This document shows positions 44,699 to 53,607 of a stretch of 60,539 nucleotides of DNA, one piece after another. The stretch's first letter is position 1, and every line of letters starts with the position of its first letter. The translations under genes were made by a program, and so were the position numbers. Under the pieces are notes generated by a model, which worked only from the letters and a program-made list of their open reading frames with translations, was not told where the DNA came from and did not search any database. Source of the DNA: Paludibacteraceae bacterium (GTDB lineage Bacteria; Bacteroidota; Bacteroidia; Bacteroidales; Paludibacteraceae); NCBI GenBank assembly GCA_017962005.1, contig JAGCWE010000123.1, positions 1-60,539 of the forward strand, given 5' to 3'.

Positions 44699-46984
44699 TT
44701 ATTCAGCGCCTGACGTTCCTTCCGCTCTGGTCAGTTTTGCATACGTCAGCAGCAGCGTCTTCTTGCCCACCTTGTCGAACAGAATGTCAATCTTCTCGTT
44801 GTCATTGTCTATATAGACACTCTTCACTGTTCCTTGTCCGAATACGCGGTGCTCCACGCGGTCACCGGGTTTCCAGTCGCTTGTTGTGGTCTTCACCAGC
44901 GGAGTGTCCGCCGCTTTGCTTTCAGACTTTCCGATTGATTGCAGGCTGTTGAGTGTGCGGCCGTCAATGCGTACGCGCTCCTGTTCCTCTTTGCGTGGAT
45001 AGACGGGAGATGGACGTGACGGGGAAGGGGATGAAGAAGACAGACGCAGATAGGAACGGTCAATATCGTTTAGGAAACGCGACGGGGAGGCAAAAGACAC
45101 CGAACCGTTGCGGAAACGCGACTTGGCAAAACTGATATTCACATTCGTCATAGCACGGGTCAGAGCCACATACAGCAGCCTTCGCTCCTCTTCAATCTCA
45201 CTGGGTTTCGTGCAATATTGCGACGGGAACAGATTTTCCTCCATGCCCACAATGAACACTTGCGGGAACTCCAATCCTTTTGCCGCATGAACCGTCATCA
45301 GTGTCACGCGCGGGGTAGGGTCATTCAGGTTCTCGTCCTGATCGGTCAGCAGACTCACCTCTGCAAGAAAATCCTGCATCGGAGTGAAATCAATTCCCTC
45401 CTGCATACGACGGTCCACAAAATCATGTATGGCGCTGAGCAATTCATCGATATTCTCTTTTCGTTCGCGCCCCTCGTAGCTTGTGTCGGCAGCCAGCGAT
45501 TGCAGCAAACCCGACTGACTGAGTATCATCTCTGCCACATCGTATGCGTTCTTGTTCTCCATCGCATCCGTAAACTCCTGTATCATACGCGAAAACTCGC
45601 GCAAACGCTTCATCGTCACTACGGACACATGCAGGTTATGCTCCACGGGATTGGCCGCTACCGCCAGCATGCCGCAGTTATCCTCTATTGCGCACTGCGA
45701 CACTTTGCGAACCGTCATGTCGCCTATTCCGCGCGACGGCAGATCCACTACGCGCTGGAAGGCTTCATTGTCAAGTGGATTGGATGATAAACGGAAGTAG
45801 GCAAGCGCGTCCTTTACTTCCTTGCGTTGGTAGAAGGACACTCCGCCATATATACGGTAAGCGATACCGTTCTTGCGGAACTCGTTCTCAAAGGCACGGG
45901 ATTGCGCGTTTGTTCGGTACAGCACGGCGACATCATCAAGGTGCTTGCTGTATTTCTTCTTGATAAGGGAAGCCACGCCGGTAGCCTCCTCGCGGTCGGA
46001 CGTGTAAGAGGTCACTTGGATGGTGTCACCCACAGCCTTCTCCGAGAACACCTCCTTGTAAATCTGGTTCTCGTTGTGATGAATCAGACTGTTCGCCGCT
46101 TTCACAATCGTCTGTGTAGAGCGGTAGTTCTGCTCCAGCTTGAACAGTTTGGCATCTGGATAGCCCTGACGGAAGGTCAGTATGTTGCGGATGTCGGCAC
46201 CTCGGAACGAATAGATGGATTGGGCATCGTCACCCACCACGCAGATTCGGTTCTCCGGTTCCGAGAGCATCTTTACTATCATATACTGGGCGTAGTTCGT
46301 GTCCTGGTACTCGTCCACCAGTACGTATTGGAATATGCTCTGGTAATAGTGTAGCACCTCCGTATTAGTCTGGAACAGCATGCAGATATTCTTGAGCAGG
46401 TCGTCAAAGTCCATGGCGTTGGCGGCTTTCAGACGCGCGTCATACAAGCGGTACAGGTCCGCCATTTCGTATAGCCGGTCGAAGCGGTCTCGCTCGGTCA
46501 GTTCTTTGTTGTGGGCGTATGCCTCGTAGGATATAAGCGCGTTCTTCGCCGCCGATATGCGCGACAGCATCAGATTGGGCTTATATACATTGTCGTCCAA
46601 TTGCTTCTGCTTGATAATCTGCTTGATCAGCGACTTGCTGTCCGTCGTGTCGTAGATTGAATAGTCGCGCGTGAATCCCAGTTTGTCCGCCTCCTGACGA
46701 AGTATGCGGGCGCAGATGCTATGGAATGTCCCCATCCACAGGTAGCGGGCATCTCCTTCGGGAACCAGACTGACTATGCGGCTTTTCATTTCGCGGGCAG
46801 CCTTGTTCGTGAACGTTAGTGCCAGTATATGATTGGCAGGCACGCCTTTTTGCAGCAGATACGCTATCTTGTATGTCAGCACACGGGTCTTGCCTGCTCC
46901 CGCCCCTGCTATCACCAGACTTGGCCCGTCCGTATAGGACACCGCTTCCTGTTGGGACGTATTCAAATCACGAAATATATCCAT
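44699..46984 (-). CDS. pcrA: UvrD/PcrA-type ATP-dependent DNA helicase
   Basis: A 761-residue superfamily 1 helicase that unwinds DNA 3' to 5' in repair and removes RecA filaments. Visible motifs: Q motif LNTSQQEAV, Walker A AGAGAGKTR (residues 26-34), LTFTNKAA, VDEYQDTN (Walker B), GDDAQSIYSFRGA, QNYRST, and VTLMTVHAAKGLEF. The C-terminal tail has a Tudor-like segment (GDRVEHRVFGQGTV) that in PcrA binds RNA polymerase. Length is normal. It is the second gene of an operon with the upstream exported metallo-beta-lactamase-fold protein (22-base gap). Confidence 0.94.
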   Translation of the reverse strand: MDIFRDLNTSQQEAVSYTDGPSLVIAGAGAGKTRVLTYKIAYLLQKGVPANHILALTFTNKAAREMKSRIVSLVPEGDARYLWMGTFHSICARILRQEADKLGFTRDYSIYDTTDSKSLIKQIIKQKQLDDNVYKPNLMLSRISAAKNALISYEAYAHNKELTERDRFDRLYEMADLYRLYDARLKAANAMDFDDLLKNICMLFQTNTEVLHYYQSIFQYVLVDEYQDTNYAQYMIVKMLSEPENRICVVGDDAQSIYSFRGADIRNILTFRQGYPDAKLFKLEQNYRSTQTIVKAANSLIHHNENQIYKEVFSEKAVGDTIQVTSYTSDREEATGVASLIKKKYSKHLDDVAVLYRTNAQSRAFENEFRKNGIAYRIYGGVSFYQRKEVKDALAYFRLSSNPLDNEAFQRVVDLPSRGIGDMTVRKVSQCAIEDNCGMLAVAANPVEHNLHVSVVTMKRLREFSRMIQEFTDAMENKNAYDVAEMILSQSGLLQSLAADTSYEGRERKENIDELLSAIHDFVDRRMQEGIDFTPMQDFLAEVSLLTDQDENLNDPTPRVTLMTVHAAKGLEFPQVFIVGMEENLFPSQYCTKPSEIEEERRLLYVALTRAMTNVNISFAKSRFRNGSVSFASPSRFLNDIDRSYLRLSSSSPSPSRPSPVYPRKEEQERVRIDGRTLNSLQSIGKSESKAADTPLVKTTTSDWKPGDRVEHRVFGQGTVKSVYIDNDNEKIDILFDKVGKKTLLLTYAKLTRAEGTSGAE

Positions 46985-47005
46985 ATCTTATTACGGTTCT
47001 TGTGG

Positions 47006-48073
47006 TTAACGCTTGTAATCATAACTCTCTCCCCAGGTCATCAGCACGTTGGGGATTCCCAAACTCTGCATACGCTCGAACTTCTTCATTGTTATCCAAT
47101 ATGCCTCACGATGGTCGATTGTATGTTCCATCTCGTTCTCGTGACCTGTGATAATCAGTTTCGGACCGAATCCTTTCAGCGAGCGCTCCATCGAATTTAT
47201 CCAGCAGTTTGGCAGCAGTACGTCAATCTTGTAACGCTTGTTCACGTTGTCTATCCATTGCAGGTCATCCTCGTTCCATTGGTCGCCCGTGTGGGCGACA
47301 GTGCCGCAGCGGTGAAACTCCATCACATAGATATTGTTGTACATGTCGTCCTGATGACCGGGCAGTATATGCAGCGTCATGTTCAGTTCCTTGAACGGCA
47401 CATCCACCGTTGTGTCCGCCACCAGCAGTTGCTGTATCATCGGATCAACTCCCTCCCATAACCCTTTCGGGGCGATTACCAGTTTGCCGCGTGACGCAAA
47501 AGCTTTCGCTATGTCCAGGTTGGCGTGGTCGCCATGGGAATGGGACACAAACATCGCGTCGCAATGTCCTGCTATCCGGTAGATAATCGAATCGGCGATG
47601 AACGGATGCTCTTTTGTGCCGCCCGGAGTCAGGTCAACCGCAACTGTCGCGTCTTTAGTCCGGATGATAAAGCCGTCGTTATACAATTTATATATACGCA
47701 ACCCTTTCTTCACGGGTCTGTCCATGTCCTCCAGCATACGCTGCAGGCGCGTATTTATAAAGGTGTAAAACGGTTCCGATTTGTCGTTGTGCGTGTCGTG
47801 AAGCAGCTGGTCCAGACTGATCAGTGCCATCTTTCTGGGCAGTGCCGGTTCTTTTTGAGGAGGGTAGGCTTGCAGCACCTCGTCAATCGTCGCAAACGCG
47901 ACACGCGCCTGATTCTCCAGATAATTGTTCGGATAGCGCCAGAATATCAGATGCTCCTCATACGGATTCTTCTCCGGCAGCTGGGCGGCGGCATCCGTAC
48001 ATGTCCAGCACAGAATGGCGGAAACAACTGTCAGGCGGATTGCGCGGTAGCGATGGGAATGGTATTGTCGCAT
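47006..48073 (-). CDS. Exported metallo-beta-lactamase-fold hydrolase
   Basis: A 355-residue protein. ATG 48073 gives a signal peptide (YRAIRLTVVSAILCWTCTDAAAQ); a longer ORF upstream lacks support. The C-terminal half has the zinc motif SHSHGDHAN, plus VAVDLTPGG, PGHQDDMYN, HTGDQWNED and ITGHENE, as in the MBL fold used by phosphodiesterases and similar hydrolases. The N-terminal 100 residues are helical and unrecognised. The substrate is unknown. It heads a two-gene operon with pcrA. A CAAAAATA (TATTTTTG on the minus strand, 48109-48116) may be its -7 box. Confidence 0.8.
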   Translation of the reverse strand: MRQYHSHRYRAIRLTVVSAILCWTCTDAAAQLPEKNPYEEHLIFWRYPNNYLENQARVAFATIDEVLQAYPPQKEPALPRKMALISLDQLLHDTHNDKSEPFYTFINTRLQRMLEDMDRPVKKGLRIYKLYNDGFIIRTKDATVAVDLTPGGTKEHPFIADSIIYRIAGHCDAMFVSHSHGDHANLDIAKAFASRGKLVIAPKGLWEGVDPMIQQLLVADTTVDVPFKELNMTLHILPGHQDDMYNNIYVMEFHRCGTVAHTGDQWNEDDLQWIDNVNKRYKIDVLLPNCWINSMERSLKGFGPKLIITGHENEMEHTIDHREAYWITMKKFERMQSLGIPNVLMTWGESYDYKR

Positions 48074-48176
48074 AGAAGATACTTTTTTGTAAAAGGATGA
48101 AAACGCCGCAAAAATAGTGAAATTTTTCAAAAAAAGACACATTTATTAACAAAATCACAAAAAATGCAGCCAAAGT

Positions 48177-48207
48177 TTTGCCGCGTACAAATTATTGCCT
48201 ACTTTTG
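48177..48207 (+). promoter_or_regulatory. Promoter of tRNA-Ser
   Basis: TTTG (48177-48180), 19 bases, TACTTTTG (48200-48207), a near-perfect match to the Bacteroidota consensus. The tRNA starts 17 bases later. Confidence 0.8.
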
Positions 48208-48224
48208 CGCGCTTTTTTGGCAAA

Positions 48225-48312
48225 GGAAAGGTGCTCGAGTGGCTTAAGAGGCACGCCTGGAAAGCGTGTAAACCCCAAAAGGGTTTCCTGGGTTCGAATC
48301 CCGGTCTTTCCG
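48225..48312 (+). tRNA. tRNA-Ser(GGA)
   Basis: The acceptor stem GGAAAGG pairs with TCTTTCC (one G-U), the discriminator is G, and the anticodon arm CACGC-CTGGAAA-GCGTG carries the anticodon GGA. The T arm CTGGG-TTCGAAT-CCCGG is canonical, and the long variable arm (AACCCC..GGGTT) marks a class II tRNA. CCA is not encoded. Length is 88 bases. Confidence 0.95.
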
Positions 48313-48350
48313 CTTAATAATTTTGAAAATCAATCTAAATTCACACAAGA

Positions 48351-49175
48351 ATGAAAAAAGTATTTGCAACCCTTACCGTAGCAGCCGCGCTGTTCCTCGG
48401 TACAGAATTCGCAATGGCTCAACAAAAAGAAGCCCAAACGACGGATGAACAGGCGACAGAACAAATGATTCAGGACGAGCAGGTGACCGTTGAAGAACCT
48501 GTCGCAGCAGAGGCGGAAGAAACTGGCGGGCTTGTGGCTCTCCACAAAACACTCAAGACAAAATTCATTGAGGGTGGTGCCGGATTTATGGCAGCAACTC
48601 TTCTGTGCTTGGTATTCGGTCTTGCTCTCTGCATAGAGCGTATCATCTACCTTAGCCTTTCCAAGACGAACACGAAGGCTCTTCTCGCCAATGTTGAGGC
48701 TGCTTTGAAGAAGGGTGGCATTGAGGAGGCTCTCAAAGTATGCCGTGAGACACGCGGTCCGGTGGCTTCCATCTTCTATCAGGGTTTGAGCCGCTACAAC
48801 GAAGGCGTTGATGTGGTTGAAAAGACTGTTGCCAGCTACGGTGGCGTGCAGATGGGTCTGCTTGAGAAGAACCTCAGCTGGATTTCTCTCTTCATCTCCA
48901 TCGCTCCCTCTCTCGGATTCTTGGGTACTATCATCGGTATGATTGCCGCCTTCGATAAGATTCAGCAGGTGGGCGACATCTCCGCAACAGTTGTTGCCGG
49001 AGGTATCAAAGTGGCCTTGCTGACCACCTTGCTCGGTCTGATTATCGCTATCGTACTTCAGTTGTTCTACAACTATATCCTCTCTCTCATCGAAGGTCTT
49101 GTCAACGAGATGGAAGACAGTTCCATCAGCCTGCTTGACCTCGTTGTGGAATACGATGCGGCTCAGAAGAAATAA
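48351..49175 (+). CDS. exbB: ExbB/TolQ-family proton channel protein
   Basis: ExbB uses the proton gradient to drive TonB or related systems. The 274-residue protein has three membrane helices (near 75-95, 165-190, 210-235) and the typical GFLGTIIGMIAAF and KVALLTTLLGLI motifs. Unusually, it starts with a signal peptide (MKKVFATLTVAAALFLGTEFAMA) and an acidic Gln/Glu-rich stretch (about 25-60) before the core. This longer N-terminus is known in some Bacteroidota ExbB proteins. It starts 38 bases after the tRNA and heads a cluster with two ExbD genes. Confidence 0.9.
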   Translation: MKKVFATLTVAAALFLGTEFAMAQQKEAQTTDEQATEQMIQDEQVTVEEPVAAEAEETGGLVALHKTLKTKFIEGGAGFMAATLLCLVFGLALCIERIIYLSLSKTNTKALLANVEAALKKGGIEEALKVCRETRGPVASIFYQGLSRYNEGVDVVEKTVASYGGVQMGLLEKNLSWISLFISIAPSLGFLGTIIGMIAAFDKIQQVGDISATVVAGGIKVALLTTLLGLIIAIVLQLFYNYILSLIEGLVNEMEDSSISLLDLVVEYDAAQKK

Positions 49176-49241
49176 TACAGCAGACTGTCTGTCTCCCTCA
49201 ACTGTAGGTTTTCATTCAATCATTTAATCCTCTGTATTATT

Positions 49242-49724
49242 ATGCAAAACTATAAATTGATATCCAAAATCACTCTTTGGGTTCTCTTGGCAGTAGGCAT
49301 TTGCGTTTCGCTTTTGTTCTATGTCGGCGGCTCGCAAGGGTCATTGGAAGTCGCGGGTGATTTCCTTGATATTCCCAAGTTCACGGACCTGATGCTCAAT
49401 TGGAATTACATCCTTCTTGCGCTTGTGTGTCTGTGCACGCTCGGATTTGTATGCTGGGAGTTCGTTAAGACGCTCAGGACAGATACCAAGAAGGCCATTC
49501 GTCAACTCGCCGTTGTTATCGCTTTCGTGCTGCTGGTGCTGATTTGCTGGTCGCTCGGTAGCCCCGAGAAGGTGAATATCATCGGATACGAAGGCTCCGA
49601 CAATGTGGGTAACATGGCTCGGCTCAGCGATGCGTGCATCTATTTGAGTTATATCCTGCTTTGCGGCACGCTGCTCGCGGTTGTCTTCGGCTGGTGCTAC
49701 AACTGGTTCCTTGGTAGAAAATAA
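49242..49724 (+). CDS. Four-helix membrane protein between exbB and exbD
   Basis: A 160-residue protein with four predicted membrane helices (near 10-30, 45-70, 82-102, 130-155) and no recognised domain. It sits between exbB and exbD, the position of a hypothetical membrane protein found in the ExbB-ExbD-ExbD clusters of Bacteroidales such as Porphyromonas. It probably belongs to the same energy-transducing complex. Whether it helps the motor or only shares the operon is unknown. Confidence 0.75.
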   Translation: MQNYKLISKITLWVLLAVGICVSLLFYVGGSQGSLEVAGDFLDIPKFTDLMLNWNYILLALVCLCTLGFVCWEFVKTLRTDTKKAIRQLAVVIAFVLLVLICWSLGSPEKVNIIGYEGSDNVGNMARLSDACIYLSYILLCGTLLAVVFGWCYNWFLGRK

Positions 49725-49749
49725 CAAGAACAGGCTATACTTGTAAGTT

Positions 49750-50331
49750 ATGGCAAAGAAGATTCCACAGATTAACGCCTCGTCAATGGCAGACATCTCG
49801 TTCTTGCTGCTTATATTCTTCCTGGTGACTACTTCTATGGATGTCAATCAGGGACTGGCAAGACGTCTGCCCGCACCGATTCCGCCTGACCAGAAAGTGG
49901 AGGACACAGATATCAACAAACGCAATCTGCTTGTCGTCAAAATCAATTCGGCGGACCAACTGATGGTGCAGGGGCAGCTCAAAGATATCAAGGAGTTGCG
50001 CGAGGAAGCGAAAAAGTTTATCCTCAACGAGAATGACGATAGTTTCTATCCCAAGCTCTTCGAGGAGGACTTTGGTGAGCCTTTCGGCGTAATCAAGTAC
50101 ACCAAGGAGCACGTTATCTCCGTGCAGAACGATGTGGATACACACTATCAGGCATACCTGAATGTGCAGAACGAACTGGTCGCTGCGTACAACGAGCTTC
50201 GTGACGAGTGTGCGCGCAAGTATTTCCACATGGGGTTCAACGAACTGGACGAGGACACTCAGAAACGTATCCAAAAAATCTACCCCCAGAAGATTTCCGA
50301 GGCTGAACCTAAAAACTATGGAGGAAACTGA
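49750..50331 (+). CDS. exbD: ExbD/TolR-family protein (first copy)
   Basis: ExbD works with ExbB as a stator with one membrane helix and a periplasmic domain. The 193-residue protein has the NASSMADISFLLLIFFLVTTSM helix-spanning motif with the conserved Asp (SMADISF), then a periplasmic part with KRNLLVVKINSADQLMVQGQ. It carries an extra Glu/Asp-rich insertion and tail compared with short ExbD proteins of about 140 residues. It ends 2 bases before the second ExbD gene. Confidence 0.88.
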   Translation: MAKKIPQINASSMADISFLLLIFFLVTTSMDVNQGLARRLPAPIPPDQKVEDTDINKRNLLVVKINSADQLMVQGQLKDIKELREEAKKFILNENDDSFYPKLFEEDFGEPFGVIKYTKEHVISVQNDVDTHYQAYLNVQNELVAAYNELRDECARKYFHMGFNELDEDTQKRIQKIYPQKISEAEPKNYGGN

Positions 50332-50333
50332 TT

Positions 50334-50804
50334 ATGGCAAAGATACGCAGAAACGAGAAACGTGAGATGCCGGCTCTCAACACCAGTTCGCTGCCGGATA
50401 TCATCTTCATGCTGCTGTTCTTCTTCATGTCGGTAACGTCTATGAAGGAGGTTACCTATAAGGTCAACTTCACCAATCCTACGGCGACCGAACTGACCAA
50501 ACTGGAGAAGAAATCGTTGGTACGGTACATCTATGTGGGTACGCCCACTGCCGAGTACCGCAAGCAGTACGGTGCGGAAACGCGTATCCAGTTGGATGAC
50601 GCTTTCGCTGACAAAAGCGAGATAGGGGATTTCATCATCAACGAGCGTTCTGCTATGAACGAGCAGGATCAGGGTTTGATGACGGTTTCTATCAAGGCAG
50701 ACAAGGATACCCGCATGGGGGTTATTACTGATATCAAGCAGGAGCTCCGCAGGGCGTATGCTCTGAAAATCAGTTACGCCGCCACGCAACGAACGAATTA
50801 TTGA
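50334..50804 (+). CDS. exbD: ExbD/TolR-family protein (second copy)
   Basis: A 156-residue ExbD paralogue: basic cytoplasmic start (AKIRRNEKREMPALNTSS), a helix with the conserved Asp (LPDIIFMLLFFFMSVTSM) and a periplasmic domain with DQGLMTVSIKADKDTRMGV. Two different ExbD proteins in one cluster are typical of Bacteroidales and suggest a mixed complex. It is followed by a terminator at 50824-50860, so the exbB cluster ends here. Confidence 0.88.
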   Translation: MAKIRRNEKREMPALNTSSLPDIIFMLLFFFMSVTSMKEVTYKVNFTNPTATELTKLEKKSLVRYIYVGTPTAEYRKQYGAETRIQLDDAFADKSEIGDFIINERSAMNEQDQGLMTVSIKADKDTRMGVITDIKQELRRAYALKISYAATQRTNY

Positions 50805-50823
50805 CAAGCAGTACCGTCCCGAT

Positions 50824-50860
50824 AAAGAAGCTGCCGGAAGTGATTGTTGGCGGCTTCTTT
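50824..50860 (+). terminator. Terminator after the ExbB/ExbD cluster
   Basis: Twelve-base-pair stem AAAGAAGCTGCC with GGCGGCTTCTTT (one G-U), loop of about 13 bases, followed by TTTT-rich sequence. Confidence 0.75.
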
Positions 50861-50897
50861 TATGTAAAAAGGTGATGACTGCTGTATTTTTGGAATA

Positions 50898-51338
50898 GTG
50901 ATACTTACTCAGGAGGACATAGAGAAGCGTGTCAGTCAGGCGCGTTCGCTGCACCGGGCGGGCTTCAATTGCTCGCAGGCGGTTTTCGCGGCGTGTGCTG
51001 ACTTGTATCACATCCCGCAGGACCAGGCGCTCCGCCTTTCCGCTTCGTTCGGAGGGGGCATAGGCGGTACCCGCAGTGTCTGCGGTGCGGTCTGCGCGAT
51101 GTGTATGGTGGAGGGGCTGCGGAGCGGTTCGGCCACGCCGGGTGATTTGGATGGCAAGAAAGCCAATTATGCGCGCGTGCAGCAACTGCTTGAGCAGTTC
51201 AAGCGGCAGCACGGAGGCTCTGTTATCTGTGCCGAGTTGCTGCAGAACCCCGCCAATCCCTCGTGCAACGACAAGGTCGCCAATGCCGCACGCATCGCCT
51301 TGCAGAGCGTCCGGACGGCTCCTCTCCCCGAGAATTGA
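50898..51338 (+). CDS. C_GCAxxG_C_C-family protein
   Basis: This 146-residue protein has the cysteine pattern of the C_GCAxxG_C_C family: GFNCSQAVFAAC (near 23), FGGGIGGTRSVCGAVCAMCM (near 52-74), and later CAELL and CNDKVANAA. Such proteins are thought to bind metal or take part in redox reactions; function is not established. It starts at GTG 50898; a GGAGG sequence lies just inside the gene (near 50913), so a later start is possible but no suitable ATG is near. Confidence 0.85.
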   Translation: MILTQEDIEKRVSQARSLHRAGFNCSQAVFAACADLYHIPQDQALRLSASFGGGIGGTRSVCGAVCAMCMVEGLRSGSATPGDLDGKKANYARVQQLLEQFKRQHGGSVICAELLQNPANPSCNDKVANAARIALQSVRTAPLPEN

Positions 51339-51382
51339 CAGAAAATCAACTGTAATAATAACCAACTTAATTAATCACTTGT

Positions 51383-51895
51383 ATGAAAAAATCAATTCTT
51401 GTTTCGATCTTTGTGCTGGGTAGCATTGTTGCGGCTTGGGCGCAGCCTCGTGCCATTGGTATTAACATCGGCCCGTGGACATCGTTCTCTTATCAGCATG
51501 GTTTTGGCTCTGCCAATATGCTTGATGTGGCAGCCAATGTGATTACGCCCATTCCTCCGTTCACCGGACGCTTCGGCTTGGGTGGACATGTCACCTACGA
51601 TTGGATTGACCCCTTCGGAGCCACTTTCCCTTGGGACAAGAAAGGTGAATGGCATTGGTATATGGGTGTCGGTGGTAGTGCCGGATATGTTTTCGAGCAC
51701 GATGCCGCGAAGAACTGGTTCTATGCGGGTGCTGCCGGACATATCGGCTTCGAGTATGATTTCTGGTTCCCCTTCCAGTTGTCTGTTGACTGGCGTCCCA
51801 GCATCGGTATCAACAACGTGGATAACAAGATTGGCTTCAACGACTACGGATTGTGGGGTCCCATCTCCATTGGTGTCCGCTACCGTTTCCATTGA
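51383..51895 (+). CDS. Small outer-membrane beta-barrel protein
   Basis: A 170-residue exported protein (signal peptide ending AAWAQ) rich in Gly and aromatic residues in alternating strands (GGSAGYVFEH, GAAGHIGFEYDFWFPFQL, PISIGVRYRFH), ending in F-H, which fits a small eight-stranded barrel. No family name is safe. It has its own terminator downstream and probably acts alone. The gap before it is 44 bases, so it could share the transcript of the preceding gene. Confidence 0.7.
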   Translation: MKKSILVSIFVLGSIVAAWAQPRAIGINIGPWTSFSYQHGFGSANMLDVAANVITPIPPFTGRFGLGGHVTYDWIDPFGATFPWDKKGEWHWYMGVGGSAGYVFEHDAAKNWFYAGAAGHIGFEYDFWFPFQLSVDWRPSIGINNVDNKIGFNDYGLWGPISIGVRYRFH

Positions 51896-51919
51896 TTGTC
51901 TTGGACACGTGATTGCCAG

Positions 51920-51957
51920 CAGCCTGACCGAACGCAAGTTGGTCAGGCTGTTCCTTT
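51920..51957 (+). terminator. Terminator after the small barrel gene
   Basis: CAGCCTGACC pairs with GGTCAGGCTG (ten base pairs) around an 11-base loop, followed by TTCCTTTT. Confidence 0.7.
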
Positions 51958-52045
51958 TCAGGGTACAGAAGTGCGGCGGCAGGGCGCAGGCATTTCCGAA
52001 AAATAGGTATTTGAGGCGAAAAATATACATTTGTGTCTTTTTTTC

Positions 52046-52076
52046 TTGTTTGCGTATCAAAAAGCAAGTAATTTTG
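52046..52076 (+). promoter_or_regulatory. Promoter of tdh
   Basis: TTG (52046-52048), 20 bases, TAATTTTG (52069-52076). The leader to ATG 52120 is about 35-40 bases. Confidence 0.6.
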
Positions 52077-52119
52077 CACGTCTGTTTCGGAAAATTGTTT
52101 ACATAAACATATTTACACT

Positions 52120-53142
52120 ATGAAAGCATTAGTAAAGAGAAAGCCGGAGTATGGCATCTGGATGGAAGATGTGCCCATGCCGCAGGTTGGCGTGAACGAT
52201 GTGTTAATCAAGGTGAAAAAGGCCGCTATCTGCGGAACCGATTTGCACATGTACAAGTGGGACGAGTGGTCGCAGAAGCATTGTAATCCGCCTTATATAC
52301 AGGGTCACGAGTTTGTCGGAGTGGTGGCAGAGGTCGGTGACGGTGTCCGTAATATCAAGGTCGGTGACCGCGTTACCGCCGAGGGGCATATCGTTTGCGG
52401 CCAGTGCCGTAACTGCCGTCGGGGCATGGGGCACGTCTGCGAGAACACGGTCAGTGTGGGCATCACGCGTGACGGTGCGTTCGCCGAGTTCGTTAGCATT
52501 CCCGAGTCCAACATCGTCAAGTTGCGCGATGAGATTCCAGATGATTTCGCGGCCATTATGGATCCGTTCGGCAACGCTACGCATACGGCTCTCGCTTTCC
52601 CGTTGCTGGGGGAGGATGTGCTGATTACTGGTGCCGGACTGATTGGCACGATGGCGGCGGGCATTTGCCGCTATGCGGGAGCCAAGAACATCGTGGTTAC
52701 CGACTTCAACCCCTTGCGTCTTGACATTGCCAGAAGGATGGGCGCAACGATGACCGTGGACGGCTCCAAGGGGGAGACCATTCAGGGGGCGATGGAGCAG
52801 TTGGGTATTCGCGGGTTCGATGTCGGACTCGAGATGTCCGGCGCACCCAGCGCGTTCAACGATATGATTGAGCATATGTACAAGGGCTCGAACATTGCCC
52901 AACTGGGTATCCTGCCCTCTGACACTAAGGTCAATTGGAGCGATGTCATCTTCAACGCGCTCACCATCAAGGGTATCACCGGAAGACGTATGTGGGAGAC
53001 GTGGTATCAGATGGAGCAGATGATTCTTGGTGGTTTGGATTTGAGTCCTGTTATCACCCACCGTTTCAAGTTCGACGACTTCCAGAAGGGTTTCGATGTG
53101 ATGGTCAGCGGACAGTGCGGCAAGGTGATTCTCGAATGGTAA
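52120..53142 (+). CDS. tdh: L-threonine 3-dehydrogenase
   Basis: Tdh oxidises L-threonine to 2-amino-3-ketobutyrate with NAD. The 340-residue zinc alcohol dehydrogenase family protein has the catalytic ligands Cys38 and His63-Glu64, the structural zinc cysteines 93, 96, 99 and 107, and a GAGLIGTMAAGICRYAGA nucleotide-binding fold. Length and the start MKALVK match E. coli Tdh closely. No kbl gene (the next step) is nearby. It is followed by a strong terminator. Confidence 0.95.
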   Translation: MKALVKRKPEYGIWMEDVPMPQVGVNDVLIKVKKAAICGTDLHMYKWDEWSQKHCNPPYIQGHEFVGVVAEVGDGVRNIKVGDRVTAEGHIVCGQCRNCRRGMGHVCENTVSVGITRDGAFAEFVSIPESNIVKLRDEIPDDFAAIMDPFGNATHTALAFPLLGEDVLITGAGLIGTMAAGICRYAGAKNIVVTDFNPLRLDIARRMGATMTVDGSKGETIQGAMEQLGIRGFDVGLEMSGAPSAFNDMIEHMYKGSNIAQLGILPSDTKVNWSDVIFNALTIKGITGRRMWETWYQMEQMILGGLDLSPVITHRFKFDDFQKGFDVMVSGQCGKVILEW

Positions 53143-53160
53143 TAAAGGCGATTTCGCACG

Positions 53161-53192
53161 GAGCCGGTTTCATTATGGAACCGGCTCTTTTT
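53161..53192 (+). terminator. Terminator after tdh
   Basis: GAGCCGGTTTC pairs with GGAACCGGCTC around ATTAT, followed by TTTTTAT. The stem has eleven positions with one G-T pair. Confidence 0.85.
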
Positions 53193-53548
53193 ATGCTCTT
53201 GCATGATGTCTGTTGCATGCCCTTGCTTGCCGTTTGTTGTCTGCCACTTCTTGCTGTCTTTTTCTTCCGCTTTTCGTACCTCGAGCGGGTGATTAGCGGG
53301 TGATTACCGTGTGATTACTGTGTTATTCGGCACTGCGCGCCGTATCATTGCCGTATCTCGCGCCATCCCGCCCGTAGGGTCTTCTTGGGGAATGGCGGCT
53401 CGTGATTGACTGATTACGTGGGCATGCGGGCATGTTTTTGTGCTCACGTTGTCCTCCGTCCGTTAGTCCGGCATCTGATGCCGGTGCTTTTGGGGTGCCT
53501 CGGGCGGATGTTTTTTCAAATACACCTTGTCTTTCAGAAAAAACGTCG
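53193..53548. other. Non-coding stretch with short repeats
   Basis: About 355 bases without a supported gene. It contains short imperfect repeats: GTGATTAGCGG / GTGATTACCGT / GTGATTACTGT near 53289-53321 and CTTGC(T/C)-type repeats before that. No RNA gene or IS is recognised. The region may be debris of a larger element, as the next gene is damaged. Confidence 0.4.
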
Positions 53549-53556
53549 TATCTTTG
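53549..53556 (+). promoter_or_regulatory. -7 box (TATCTTTG) before the DUF1016 gene
   Basis: TATCTTTG with a TTG at 53528-53530 upstream (18-base spacing). Transcription from it would run into the damaged DUF1016 reading frame. Confidence 0.5.
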
Positions 53557-53607
53557 CCGCCGTAATGCTTCGCGCCAGAGGTAAGCGGACGGGTATGCTC
53601 CCGTTCA

